64,000 bases of DNA from Atopobiaceae bacterium (GTDB taxonomy: Bacteria; Actinomycetota; Coriobacteriia; Coriobacteriales; Atopobiaceae): contig CADFJN010000004.1 of assembly GCA_902834555.1 (NCBI GenBank), forward strand, positions 62,001 through 126,000, read 5' to 3'. The translations under genes were made by a program, and so were the position numbers. The notes under the pieces are model-generated. The model saw only the letters and a list, made by a program, of their open reading frames with translations, made no database searches and was not told the DNA's origin. This document shows, piece by piece, positions 8,772 through 15,718 of this stretch (positions are counted from its first letter, which is position 1; each line of letters opens with the position of its first letter).

Positions 8772-9476
8772 ATGGCAATCACACCAGCAGATATCGAGCA
8801 GCAGACCTTCTCTCCCTCGAAGCACGGCTACGACCCCGAGGAGGTCGACGCCTTCCTCGAGCAGATTTCCAATGAGGTTGACGCGATGCTGCAGAAGATC
8901 GCAGACCTCAAGGGCCGCCTGAACACCGCCGAGCAGCAGCTCTCTGCTTCGCAGGCGCAGGTCGCCAGCCTCGAGGAGCAGCTTAGCGCCGCCCCCGAGC
9001 GCATGGAGGTCACGCCCGTTTCCCCCGCGCCCGTGGCGCAGGACGACATCGCGGCGTCCGAGAGCCAGATTTCCCGCGTGCTCATCGTTGCCCAGCAGAG
9101 TGCCGACAAGCTCGTTGCCGACGCGCGCGACAACGCGGAGCGCATCCGCAACGAGGCAGACCAAAAGGCTCGCGAGGTCATTCGCCAGGCCCTGGCCGAG
9201 AAGCAGAACGAGCTGGACGAGATCGACCGGCTCAAGCAGTCCCGCGAGGACTTCCGCAGCGAGTACAAGAAGCTCCTGCAGCACTTCATGGACGATGCGG
9301 ATTCGGTGTTCCCGCAGCAGACGCTCTCCTCGGCGCCCAACGGCTCTGGCGCGGCGCCTGCGGCGACCCCTGCCGCCCGTCCTGCCGTGAGCGCGCCTGC
9401 CGTGCCTGCGTCGACCACCGGCGCCACGACGGCGACCAACGCCTCGTTCCAGACGGACTTCGGCGACCTGGACTAA
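8772..9476 (+). CDS. divIVA: DivIVA-domain polar/septal scaffold protein
   Basis: 234 aa. The lipid-binding DivIVA N-terminus reads ITPADIEQQTFSPSKHGYDPEEVDAFLEQI (residues 3-33), followed by two coiled-coil segments (about 35-75 and 105-190) and an Ala/Pro/Thr-rich disordered end. DivIVA/Wag31 marks curved membranes and guides growth and division in Actinobacteria. ATG 8772 follows AAGGGAC; the upstream in-frame ATG 8718 would add a non-conserved leader. It is the last gene before a strong terminator. Confidence 0.95.
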   Translation: MAITPADIEQQTFSPSKHGYDPEEVDAFLEQISNEVDAMLQKIADLKGRLNTAEQQLSASQAQVASLEEQLSAAPERMEVTPVSPAPVAQDDIAASESQISRVLIVAQQSADKLVADARDNAERIRNEADQKAREVIRQALAEKQNELDEIDRLKQSREDFRSEYKKLLQHFMDDADSVFPQQTLSSAPNGSGAAPAATPAARPAVSAPAVPASTTGATTATNASFQTDFGDLD

Positions 9477-9507
9477 CGGCGCGAGAACAGCTCCCTTTGA
9501 AACTGCG

Positions 9508-9536
9508 AGGAGGCCCCAGTTGGGGCCTCCTTTTTT
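9508..9536 (+). terminator. Rho-independent terminator after divIVA
   Basis: Inverted repeat AGGAGGCCCC / GGGGCCTCCT (9508-9517 and 9522-9531) with a 4-nt loop, followed by TTTTTT at 9531-9536. It closes the mur-fts-divIVA cluster. Confidence 0.95.
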
Positions 9537-9540
9537 GTGG

Positions 9541-9788
9541 CGGCGGCGTGGCATTGCTTGGTGCGTGCTCTTCTCGCCTTGCGTGGCGTTGCTTGGGGTT
9601 GCCGCTACACGTTCGGGGGTTGACGCAACACGATCGGCAGGCCGCGCTACACATTCGCATCCGAATCTGTATCCCGTGCAGGTCGTCACACATTCGGATG
9701 ACGAATGTGTGGTGCGATGTTGTGATTCGGCTCGCTCTCGAAAGGAGAGTCCAGTAGGCAACGAGCTGAACTGAGGCTCGGAAATTGA
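9541..9788. promoter_or_regulatory. Intergenic palindrome-rich stretch with ACACATTCG-type repeats
   Basis: No gene is supported here. A perfect 10-bp inverted repeat, CACACATTCG / CGAATGTGTG, lies at 9687-9696 and 9702-9711. Related nonamers ACACGTTCG (about 9607), ACACGATCG (about 9629) and ACACATTCG (about 9650) precede it. GTGGC-TTGCTTGG is duplicated near 9548 and 9583. A ribosome-binding-like AAAGGAG at about 9739 has no start codon after it. These look like regulator sites or a degraded element. Confidence 0.4.
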
Positions 9789-9914
9789 GCAGCACCAATC
9801 TCTCTGGCATACAAGCTACAACGCCTATACGGCGATCCAGTCGGACTAAGGGAGCGCGACCCCAAGCTGTTCGCGTTCGCGATAAGGCAGCTCCTGGAGG
9901 GGGTGAGACCATGA
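9789..9914 (+). pseudogene. C-terminal fragment of an unidentified gene
   Basis: An open frame of 41 codons from just after TGA 9786-9788 to TGA 9912-9914 reads as natural protein (AAPISLAYKLQRLYGDPVGL, then RERDPKLFAFAIRQLLEGVRP) but has no plausible start codon. Its stop overlaps the ATG at 9911 as ATGA, the signature of translational coupling. I read it as the truncated tail of an upstream gene lost by deletion. The family was not recognised; the overlap suggests it once formed an operon with the next gene. Confidence 0.45.
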
Positions 9915-10201
9915 GGATGCGCAGGCTCTACAGAGGAACGATTGTGTTCGAGGTCTCCTACGAGGGGAAGTGGTACGCCATCGACTCGCTCTCGGTATGC
10001 CCGGCGATGTACGAGGGCTCGGGCATCCCACAGGCAGTCGTCGACCGCGCCATCTCAGCGATTGACAGAGCGTACGGCGGCCTTGGGCAGGCGCCGGCGG
10101 ACTCAGAGATCCGCTCCATCGGCGAGAGAGCCCTCAAGGAGGAGTTCGGCGACGCCAGGTTCGTGAGCGACACCTACCCCTACGACGCAGTGATTGGCTG
10201 A
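9911..10201 (+). CDS. Hypothetical 96-aa protein
   Basis: MRMRRLYRGTIVFEVSYEGK begins a compact, mixed-charge protein without signal or membrane segments. The N-terminal half is beta-rich (TIVFEVSYEGKWYAIDSL) and the rest looks helical. ATG 9911 is preceded by the strong GGAGGGGGTGA at 9895-9905; a longer in-frame version from TTG 9785 is less likely because another frame in that stretch reads as better protein. A terminator follows at 10281. Family not recognised; its place next to a broken gene and a tRNA suggests a phage or element origin. Confidence 0.55.
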   Translation: MRMRRLYRGTIVFEVSYEGKWYAIDSLSVCPAMYEGSGIPQAVVDRAISAIDRAYGGLGQAPADSEIRSIGERALKEEFGDARFVSDTYPYDAVIG

Positions 10202-10280
10202 CCGAGGGGACCGTGAGGGGGTACGTCTCGAGCTTCATACCGGGCGTCCCCTAGACGCATCGGACACAGACGCACGCGTA

Positions 10281-10308
10281 TGGCCGCTTCCATCGGAGGC
10301 GGCCATTT
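10281..10308 (+). terminator. Rho-independent terminator
   Basis: TGGCCGCTTCC (10281-10291) pairs with GGAGGCGGCCA (10295-10305, one G-T pair), loop ATC, followed by TTTT. It ends transcription of the 96-aa gene, upstream of the tRNA. Confidence 0.8.
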
Positions 10309-10327
10309 TCATGCACCTACACCACAC

Positions 10328-10403
10328 TTCCCGCTAGTTCAAACGGTGAGAACTCACGGCTCTGGTCCGTGCGATCGGGGTTCGAGCCCTCGGCGGGAAG
10401 CCA
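10328..10403 (+). tRNA. tRNA-Gln(CUG), CCA encoded, accessory copy
   Basis: A full 76-nt cloverleaf. The acceptor TTCCCGC/GCGGGAA is perfect, with T8-A9; the D stem is GTTC/GAAC; the anticodon stem CACGG/CCGTG holds loop CTCTGGT (anticodon CUG at 10362-10364); the T stem CGGGG/CCTCG holds TTCGAGC. Discriminator G73 and U1-A72 fit glutamine identity, and CCA is encoded at 10401-10403. The sequence differs strongly from the other tRNA-Gln(CUG) at 23270, so this is a second, divergent isodecoder in an accessory patch. Confidence 0.85.
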
Positions 10404-10413
10404 TCGACAACCT

Positions 10414-10437
10414 GGGGCGCCGCACGGCGCCCCTCGT
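10414..10437 (+). terminator. GC hairpin after tRNA-Gln
   Basis: GGGGCGCC (10414-10421) and GGCGCCCC (10426-10433) with loop GCAC. The U-tract is poor (TCGT), so termination or processing is only likely, not certain. Confidence 0.5.
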
Positions 10438-10498
10438 CATATCAAGCGGCCGCATGGCCACGAGACCCCGCCGCACGGCAGGGACGAGAGGAGCCGAC

Positions 10499-10594
10499 AT
10501 GGCTGAAGAAGAAGGCGCCAACGAGGGGCAGGAGCCCGAGGCCGGGCAGTCCGGCGGCGAAGGGGGCGGTGGCAATGTTTTGGAGCAGTGTTAA
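10499..10594 (+). CDS. Tiny ORF (31 aa), possibly the start of a lost phage gene
   Basis: MAEEEGANEGQEPEAGQSGG and an 11-residue tail, preceded by an excellent GAGAGGAG ribosome-binding site at 10485-10492. The acidic, Gly/Gln-rich start resembles the N-termini of phage scaffolding proteins; this resemblance is by composition only. After the stop the sequence becomes AT-rich, so the ORF may be the intact start of a gene whose rest was deleted. It may equally be a genuine small peptide gene. Confidence 0.35.
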   Translation: MAEEEGANEGQEPEAGQSGGEGGGGNVLEQC

Positions 10595-10857
10595 TCTGAC
10601 TGGTAATATAGCAACCCAATAAGTGCATTGGAGCAGGCTATGACTTTGGGGAAGTGCCAGTCTGGTCGGCAATTAAATGCGCATATGGAAACGTTAAGAG
10701 GGCTCAAATGGGAAAAAGCCTGATCTCTCGCAAGATGCGTGAGAGCAGGCTCTTCAGTTGACAGTATACAATATTCTCTACTTGGTTGGGTGAGTCGAAG
10801 GTACCCAGAGCGGCCGGCCGACTGCTTGGTAGATTTGAACGGCCTGCGCAAGAAAAA
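10595..10857. other. AT-rich intergenic stretch
   Basis: Clearly lower GC than its flanks, with no supported gene. It holds the minus-strand terminator at 10713-10750 and the downstream end of the DUF4130 gene. The composition shift right after the tiny ORF marks a probable junction of foreign or decayed DNA. Confidence 0.5.
10713..10750 (-). terminator. Rho-independent terminator of the radical-SAM/DUF4130 operon
   Basis: On the minus strand, a hairpin (10750 to 10718, 12 of 14 positions paired) is followed directly by TTTTT (10717-10713). It sits about 110 bp beyond the stop of the DUF4130 gene. Confidence 0.8.
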
Positions 10858-11679
10858 TCAAATCCACAATCGATGACGGTTAGCGCCACTCCAATTAAGC
10901 TCCGGCAGCCCGTGCCAGAAGCGCTTGGGCATCCAAGAGGCGCGCAGGTCATACCCGCGTCTGGCGGCTCCTCTCCCTGGCAGTTCCATCGCGCGATAGA
11001 ACCTCTGCCACAGCGCCTGGACCAGCCGTTCTCGCTCGTCCGCCTCGTCAACACGCGCGGCAAGCGTGGCGGCGGTGTCCTCATCAAGGCCCACGACGGC
11101 GCATGCGGCATCGCCCGGCTCGTGGAAGATGGCAACCAGGTGCCCAGGATCAACCACCACAAAGCGGTCCTCCCGCATCCGGCGAGCAAAGTGCGTGCCC
11201 ACCAGCGGCAGCGTGTTCTCGTTGGGCTCGAAGACCGAGACAAAGGTCCCATCGGGGAGGCGAGCAAAGCGCACAAACTGGCGCGTGTGCTCGCATTCCG
11301 AGGAGACGCGTTGTACCAGTTTGGCAAACGCCAAAGCCTCAGGAGCCGCAACGTCCTCATAGAGACGCTTGCCCTCCGAGAAGCCCAGCCGCAGGTAGCG
11401 ATGGACCACCTCGGGCATGTCTCTCTCGTCAGACGCACAGGCGAGAAGAACGCGCCGCGCGCAGGTGGTACCACAGCGTTTCTCGAAGCCCGTATACACT
11501 CGCTTGGCTAGCGCCACAACGGAGTCGTCATCCTCGTCTCCAAAAGCCACGGTCTTCTCGCCTATGCGAACCTGAGCTGCATCAATGGCAACCAGCCGCA
11601 CGCGATGGGGCTCGGCGTGCGCGAGGTACGTTACGCCCACGGCCGCAAGCACGGATTCCGTGGTTCGTTCGCAGCACAT
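10858..11679 (-). CDS. TIGR03915-type putative DNA repair protein (DUF4130)
   Basis: 273 aa. Partner of the radical-SAM protein encoded upstream on the same strand; this pair (TIGR03915 with TIGR03916) recurs in bacteria, where the DUF4130 partner is sometimes fused to uracil-DNA glycosylase, hence the proposed DNA modification or repair role. Typical blocks are the N-terminal CERTTESVLAAV, RYLRLGFSEGK in the middle and the late FVRFARLPDGTFVSVFEPNENTLPLVGTHFARRM and VDPGHLVAIF. I chose ATG 11679: GGTGAGG lies 8 nt upstream and the conserved region starts right there; longer starts would overlap the neighbour. No glycosylase domain is seen. Confidence 0.85.
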   Translation of the reverse strand: MCCERTTESVLAAVGVTYLAHAEPHRVRLVAIDAAQVRIGEKTVAFGDEDDDSVVALAKRVYTGFEKRCGTTCARRVLLACASDERDMPEVVHRYLRLGFSEGKRLYEDVAAPEALAFAKLVQRVSSECEHTRQFVRFARLPDGTFVSVFEPNENTLPLVGTHFARRMREDRFVVVDPGHLVAIFHEPGDAACAVVGLDEDTAATLAARVDEADERERLVQALWQRFYRAMELPGRGAARRGYDLRASWMPKRFWHGLPELNWSGANRHRLWI

Positions 11680-11767
11680 GGCAACGGCCTCACCATGCGC
11701 GAGCGCCGTGGAGACATCTGTAGTTGCGCGCTCGACAGCACTGCCTGCCGCAGTGGCCTCGCGCGTG

Positions 11768-13153
11768 CTAGAACAGGCTAAGTTGCCCCTCTGCCTGGCG
11801 TCTGGTTGCGTTGTACTTGCTCCTTGCGGCATCGCTCACCACCTTCTGCCTAATAAGTTCCGGATCGAGCGGCGCAGCAAGGTCTCGCTTGCCGCCGCAC
11901 GTCACAAAGTAGCGTGCCCGCTTGAACGCAACGCCAAGCCCCTGCAGGTCATCCACACAGAGGCGCCTGGTCCGCCTGGCTGCGAGGATGCGCCTTGCCC
12001 CAACTGGCCCAATGCCGGGAACGCGCAGCAGCGTCTCGAGAGATGCGTCCATGACCTCGACGGGGAATGCGTCCATGTGCGCGAGCGCCCAGGCAAGCTT
12101 TGGGTCCACGTCGAGGTCGAGCCAGGGACGGCTGGGCGTTGCCAGCTCGTCTGGCGTGAAGGCGTAGTAGCGCATGAGCCAATCGGCCTGGTAGAGGCGA
12201 TGCTCGCGGCGCAAGGGCACGGGGGTCTCGCGGTCTGGAAGGCGGTTGTCCTCGACCATGGGCATGTACGCCGAGAAGAAGATGCGTTTGAGCCCATAGT
12301 GGTCGTACAGCGACTTCGAGAGCTGCAGGATGTGATTGTCGTCCTCGGGGGTGGCCCCCACAATGATTTGCGTGGACTGGCCTGCCGGTACAAACTTGCG
12401 TAACGCGTTGGGAACGGTACTTGTGGGCCGTCCAAGCGTATAGGGTGCCCCAACCGAGGTGACTTGCATGCCCTCGGAGACGTGGCTACCCTTTCCCCTG
12501 TGCCTTCTCGCCAGCGCCTTCTTGCCGGCGGGGGAGTCGAGCAGCGCCTGCTCCTCCGCGTGGCGCGTGGTGGCAATCTGCGCCATGGGAGCCATGACGG
12601 AACGAGCGTCCTTATCCGGGCAGAGCGAGGCGAGAGACGCCCTGCTGGGAAGCTCAAGGTTCACGGAGAGCCTGTCTGCAAGGCGTCCCAGACGGTCCAC
12701 AAGCTCTGGAGAGGAGCCAGGGATTACCTTTGCGTGCACATAGCCGTTAAAGCGAAACTCTCCGCGCAGCGCCTCCAGGCAGGCAATCATGCGCTCCGTG
12801 GTGTTGTCCGGGTTTCCCAAGACGGCTGACGAGAGGAACAAGCCCTCGATGTAGTTGCGCTTGTAGAAGTCCACCGTGAGTTCTGCCAGTTCCCGAGGCT
12901 CGAACGTTGCCCGGGGGCAGCTGGCTCCCCGGCGGTTGACGCAATAGGCGCAGTCATAGCTGCAGGCGTTTGACATGAGCACCTTGAGCAACGTGATGCA
13001 GCGTCCGTCTGCCGAGAAGGAATGGCAGAGCCCGCTCGCGCAGGCATCGCCCACCATGCCCTCACGCGGTCCGCGCGTGACGCCAGACGAGGTGCAAGCC
13101 GCGTCAAAGCGTGCCGCCTCGGCCAGGATCCCCAGCTTGGTGAGCTTGTCCAT
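11768..13153 (-). CDS. Putative DNA modification/repair radical SAM protein (TIGR03916)
   Basis: 461 aa. The radical-SAM motif CSYDCAYC (CX3CX2C) is at about residues 64-71 and would hold the 4Fe-4S cluster; two further conserved cysteines precede it (VGDACASGLCHSF). The C-terminal part carries a helix-hairpin-helix, LLRVPGIGPVGARRILAARR (about 382-401), a DNA-binding element, followed by GLGVAFKRARYFV. Family function is unproven but inferred to be DNA repair. ATG 13153 has GGGAGGTG just upstream. The promoter region carries SOS-type boxes. The DUF4130 gene follows after 88 bp. Confidence 0.9.
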   Translation of the reverse strand: MDKLTKLGILAEAARFDAACTSSGVTRGPREGMVGDACASGLCHSFSADGRCITLLKVLMSNACSYDCAYCVNRRGASCPRATFEPRELAELTVDFYKRNYIEGLFLSSAVLGNPDNTTERMIACLEALRGEFRFNGYVHAKVIPGSSPELVDRLGRLADRLSVNLELPSRASLASLCPDKDARSVMAPMAQIATTRHAEEQALLDSPAGKKALARRHRGKGSHVSEGMQVTSVGAPYTLGRPTSTVPNALRKFVPAGQSTQIIVGATPEDDNHILQLSKSLYDHYGLKRIFFSAYMPMVEDNRLPDRETPVPLRREHRLYQADWLMRYYAFTPDELATPSRPWLDLDVDPKLAWALAHMDAFPVEVMDASLETLLRVPGIGPVGARRILAARRTRRLCVDDLQGLGVAFKRARYFVTCGGKRDLAAPLDPELIRQKVVSDAARSKYNATRRQAEGQLSLF

Positions 13154-13179
13154 GGCACCTCCCGGATGACTCGATAATA

Positions 13180-13191
13180 GAACGAGTGTTC
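13180..13191 (-). promoter_or_regulatory. lexA box: LexA (SOS) box in the radical-SAM operon promoter
   Basis: GAACGAGTGTTC on the plus strand (GAACACTCGTTC on the minus) is an exact match to the Gram-positive SOS core GAACRNRYGTTY. On the minus strand it sits between a possible -35 TAGACT and -10 TATTAT (18-bp spacer), so LexA binding would block the promoter. Confidence 0.7.
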
Positions 13192-13220
13192 CAACAAAGT
13201 CTACATCACCCTCATGACTA

Positions 13221-13232
13221 GCACAAGTGTTC
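13221..13232 (-). promoter_or_regulatory. Second, weaker SOS-like box
   Basis: GCACAAGTGTTC (GAACACTTGTGC on the minus strand) differs from the SOS core by one base in one half-site. It lies about 30 bp upstream of the first box, centre-to-centre 41 bp, so nearly four helical turns. Confidence 0.45.
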
Positions 13233-13439
13233 TAAGATGATGTCATTGCAACGTTCACCCCTGAATTACGTTCCGTTTCGACCTCATGGTTTCGTCGGCA
13301 CTGCCATGGATCAATGCCCCTATCTAGCTGGCTTTTCCTAAATCTGTGACAGCCGTCTGCCTGTGAGTGGTCCGAAGAATGACAGAGAAGTGCAAGTACG
13401 TCCTGCTACCCTCTCCGACAACCGAGGAAAGGGGCTGGC

Positions 13440-14405
13440 ATGGGGCTGTACTTGGGACATGAGTCTGCGTTGCGCTATTGGCTAACGAAGAGAGGGGACG
13501 AGTGCCTCCCTGGTTGTTCTCCCGATTCGACCCTTGCTCATGCGACGGCTAACAGGAGTGATACCATCTCAAGCCCGCTGCCGTTCGACTACTCTGACGA
13601 CCGTCCTCTCCACCTGCTCGTACCGGGGAACGGCGGACGGAGGCGGACACCCGGAGTGAGGGAGCATCAGCTCTCTCCGATGCTGCCCCGAGGCTCCTTC
13701 CGGACGTTGGCCGGTGCGGTGAGGGTGGCATCTCCCGAGCTCACCTATCTATTGATGGCTCAGTGCAGAGGCATTCAAGAGCTTGCTGTTATTGGGTGCT
13801 ATCTCTGCGGTGGCTTTTCTGTCTCTGCCGAGGGAAGCGGGTACACCGGAGCGCGAGACCCCATCACAACACCTGAGGAAATCGCCGCGTTTCTCGCCCT
13901 CATCCCCGGAGCCCGCGGGATTAAAAGGGCGCGGCGTGCTCTTCAATACGTTGTTCCAAATACCGCTTCGCCCATCGAAACCCTCCTTGCGCTTACAAGC
14001 TCGCTTCCTCCAATGCTCGGTGGGAGGACGATGCCTCAAGTGGCTGCTAATCAGCGGATCCTTGTCCCGGAAAGACTTCAGAAGCTCATATCGGCCGATG
14101 AACTGTACGGTGACCTGTACTTCGAGTCGGTGAGGGGAGACATCGAATACGACAGCTATGACTTCCATACGGGCAGGTATCGCCTCGACCACACGAGTAC
14201 GCGTCGAAATGTAATCGAAGCGGCGGGGATAAAAGTAGTCTCTGCGACGTGGGGGCAGATAAAGACGTTCGGGCTGTACCAAGACTTTTGGTGGCTCGTT
14301 GAGAATAATTTTGGGATTAGACATAAAACATATAATGAAAAACAGCTTTTAGCTCAAGAGACGCTATATTGCATGCTCACAAACCCGGAATTCCGACTCT
14401 TCTGA
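13440..14405 (+). CDS. AbiEi-like / DUF559-type PD-(D/E)XK protein
   Basis: 321 aa, no membrane segment. LGHESALRYWL near the start and VREHQLSPMLPRGSFRTLAGAVRVASPELTYLLMA in the middle recall the AbiEi antitoxin/DUF559 group. The end has a very-short-patch-repair-like fold pattern: DLYFESVRGDIEYDSYDFH (about 222-240), then DHTSTRRNVIEAAGIKVVSATWGQIK. In the known group this is a nuclease-like domain with unproven activity. ATG 13440 has GAGGAAAGG upstream. It stands alone, with no AbiEii toxin beside it. The assignment is from motif pattern only. Confidence 0.55.
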   Translation: MGLYLGHESALRYWLTKRGDECLPGCSPDSTLAHATANRSDTISSPLPFDYSDDRPLHLLVPGNGGRRRTPGVREHQLSPMLPRGSFRTLAGAVRVASPELTYLLMAQCRGIQELAVIGCYLCGGFSVSAEGSGYTGARDPITTPEEIAAFLALIPGARGIKRARRALQYVVPNTASPIETLLALTSSLPPMLGGRTMPQVAANQRILVPERLQKLISADELYGDLYFESVRGDIEYDSYDFHTGRYRLDHTSTRRNVIEAAGIKVVSATWGQIKTFGLYQDFWWLVENNFGIRHKTYNEKQLLAQETLYCMLTNPEFRLF

Positions 14406-14435
14406 TGGCAGTCGTAGGGGATGTCGAGTGCCATC
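14404..14435 (+). terminator. Weak hairpin after the DUF559-like gene
   Basis: GATGGCA (14404-14410) pairs with TGCCATC (14429-14435). There is no clear U-tract, so the terminator role is doubtful. Confidence 0.3.
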
Positions 14436-14441
14436 CCTCTG

Positions 14442-14589
14442 CCCAAAATTTGCGGTTGCCGGCCCTTTTCGGGCGAATCGACGAGTACGAAGACTCTAAC
14501 TTTTTGTGGAACCGCAGGTAGGGAAATGGCACTTGTGGGGTGATACTAAGCGGAATCCCTATTTTTGACCGGCAACCGCAATTTTTGGG
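14442..14589. repeat. Long inverted repeat with ACCTGCGG core (element E)
   Basis: 21-bp arms at 14442-14462 and 14569-14589 match at 20 of 21 positions (TTGCGGTTGCCGG is common to both). The ~106-bp centre contains CCGCAGGT at 14512-14519, the reverse complement of the ACCTGCGG core found in the other palindromic elements. No ORF is supported inside. This fills most of the gap between the DUF559-like gene and rnpB. Confidence 0.7.
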
Positions 14590-14703
14590 TAGCGACCCCA
14601 GTCGGGAGCCCTCAACTCTCTGTTGCGAGATGAAGAGGACGCTCTGAAAGACTTGATTCGCTGTTCCAAGGTATTGCCGGGTACCCAAGCTGAGTAACAG
14701 GGT

Positions 14704-15065
14704 GCGAAGTGGGCCTATGAGCCGGGTTCTGTCGTGGACGATCATTTATCTACGAACGTCGTTACCGACGTCCTCTAGCGCGCAACCCGAGCGCGGTGCG
14801 GGCCACACCATGGCGCTCCTATTTGCGTTTGCTCCGGAAGGGGCTTGCCAAGCCGCCGTGTTGCCACGACGCTGGTGGTCTCTTACACCACCTTTTCAGC
14901 TTTTCTCTCACCCGCCGAGGCGGGCAGCGGGAGTCTTCTTTTCTGCGGCGCTTTCCGTCGGGTCACCCCGCCTGGCCGTTAGCCAGCTTCCTGCCCTGTG
15001 GAGCCCGGACTTTCCTCATGGCCTGCGGCAAGCCGCCGGCCCCGCGATCGTCTGGCCCACTTCGC
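14704..15065 (-). ncRNA. rnpB: RNase P RNA, bacterial type A
   Basis: Catalytic RNA of RNase P, which matures tRNA 5' ends. On the minus strand the universal GAGGAAAGTCCGGGCTCC (near 15015-14995) and ACAGAACCCGGCT near the 3' end are present, with ACGACAGAAC and AGATAAATGATCGTCC before it. The 12-bp P1 helix (GCGAAGTGGGCC pairing with GGCCCACTTCGC) sets the ends at 15065 and 14704. No clear terminator was found beyond 14704. Confidence 0.96.
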
Positions 15066-15178
15066 AGGGGAGATTCTAGCACGATGGCACCCGTCGTCGT
15101 GCAGCGCAACTACAATGACGAGGTATCCTGCACAAGGTTTGAATGAATGATGGGCGTGTTGCCCGGGAGGTTGCTTTA

Positions 15179-15718
15179 ATGGGAATCTTTGACAGGCTCT
15201 CGCGTGGGAAACGCGCAGCGAAGGTGGAGACACATTGTGCTATTGCGGCCGCTGCGGAACCCGGTAGCGTCCTTGCTCCCGTTGACGGCGTGGCAACGCC
15301 GCTCTCCGAGGTGTCAGACCCAGTCTTCGCGCAGGGGATGCTTGGCCCTGGCATGGCGGTAAAGCCTTCTGGAGATGTCATATATGCGCCGGTCACGGGT
15401 ACAGTTGCTGCGGCGGTAGCAACCGGGCATGCCATTGGCATCACGTCCGATGACGGCATGGAGGTCCTCATCCACGTGGGTGTCGATACCGTCGAAATGC
15501 GTGGTGACGGCTTTACCGTGCTGGTTGAGCAGGACGAGCGCGTTGCTGCTGGTACGCCCCTTATTGTTTTCGATCGGGAGAAAATCTGCGCCGCCGGGCA
15601 CGACGATATTGTTATGACATCAGTTACAAATGCGTCTGGAGAGGTTTTTCCTGCGGCTGCACCTGGTGCAGACGTTTGCGCCGGTAAGCCGCTCTTCAGG
15701 CTTGGCGGTAAAGCATGA
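15179..15718 (+). CDS. crr: PTS glucose-type EIIA component
   Basis: 179 aa, PTS IIA-Glc family: takes phosphate from HPr (a ptsH gene lies at 54514) and passes it to an EIIB, and often acts as a regulator. Domain blocks are VLAPVDGVATPLSEVSDPVFAQGMLGPG, GHAIGITSDDGMEVLIHVGVDTVEM with H84 and the phosphorylated H99, and the final P-rich GKPLFRLG. I chose ATG 15179 because GGGAGG (15166-15171) fits it; ATG 15143 is in frame but has no such site. It overlaps yigZ by 4 bp. Confidence 0.93.
   Translation: MGIFDRLSRGKRAAKVETHCAIAAAAEPGSVLAPVDGVATPLSEVSDPVFAQGMLGPGMAVKPSGDVIYAPVTGTVAAAVATGHAIGITSDDGMEVLIHVGVDTVEMRGDGFTVLVEQDERVAAGTPLIVFDREKICAAGHDDIVMTSVTNASGEVFPAAAPGADVCAGKPLFRLGGKA

Noticed and set aside
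9785..10201. 138-aa gene starting at TTG 9785
   Set aside because: The part before ATG 9911 is better explained by a different frame that reads as natural protein, and the ATG has the stronger ribosome-binding site.
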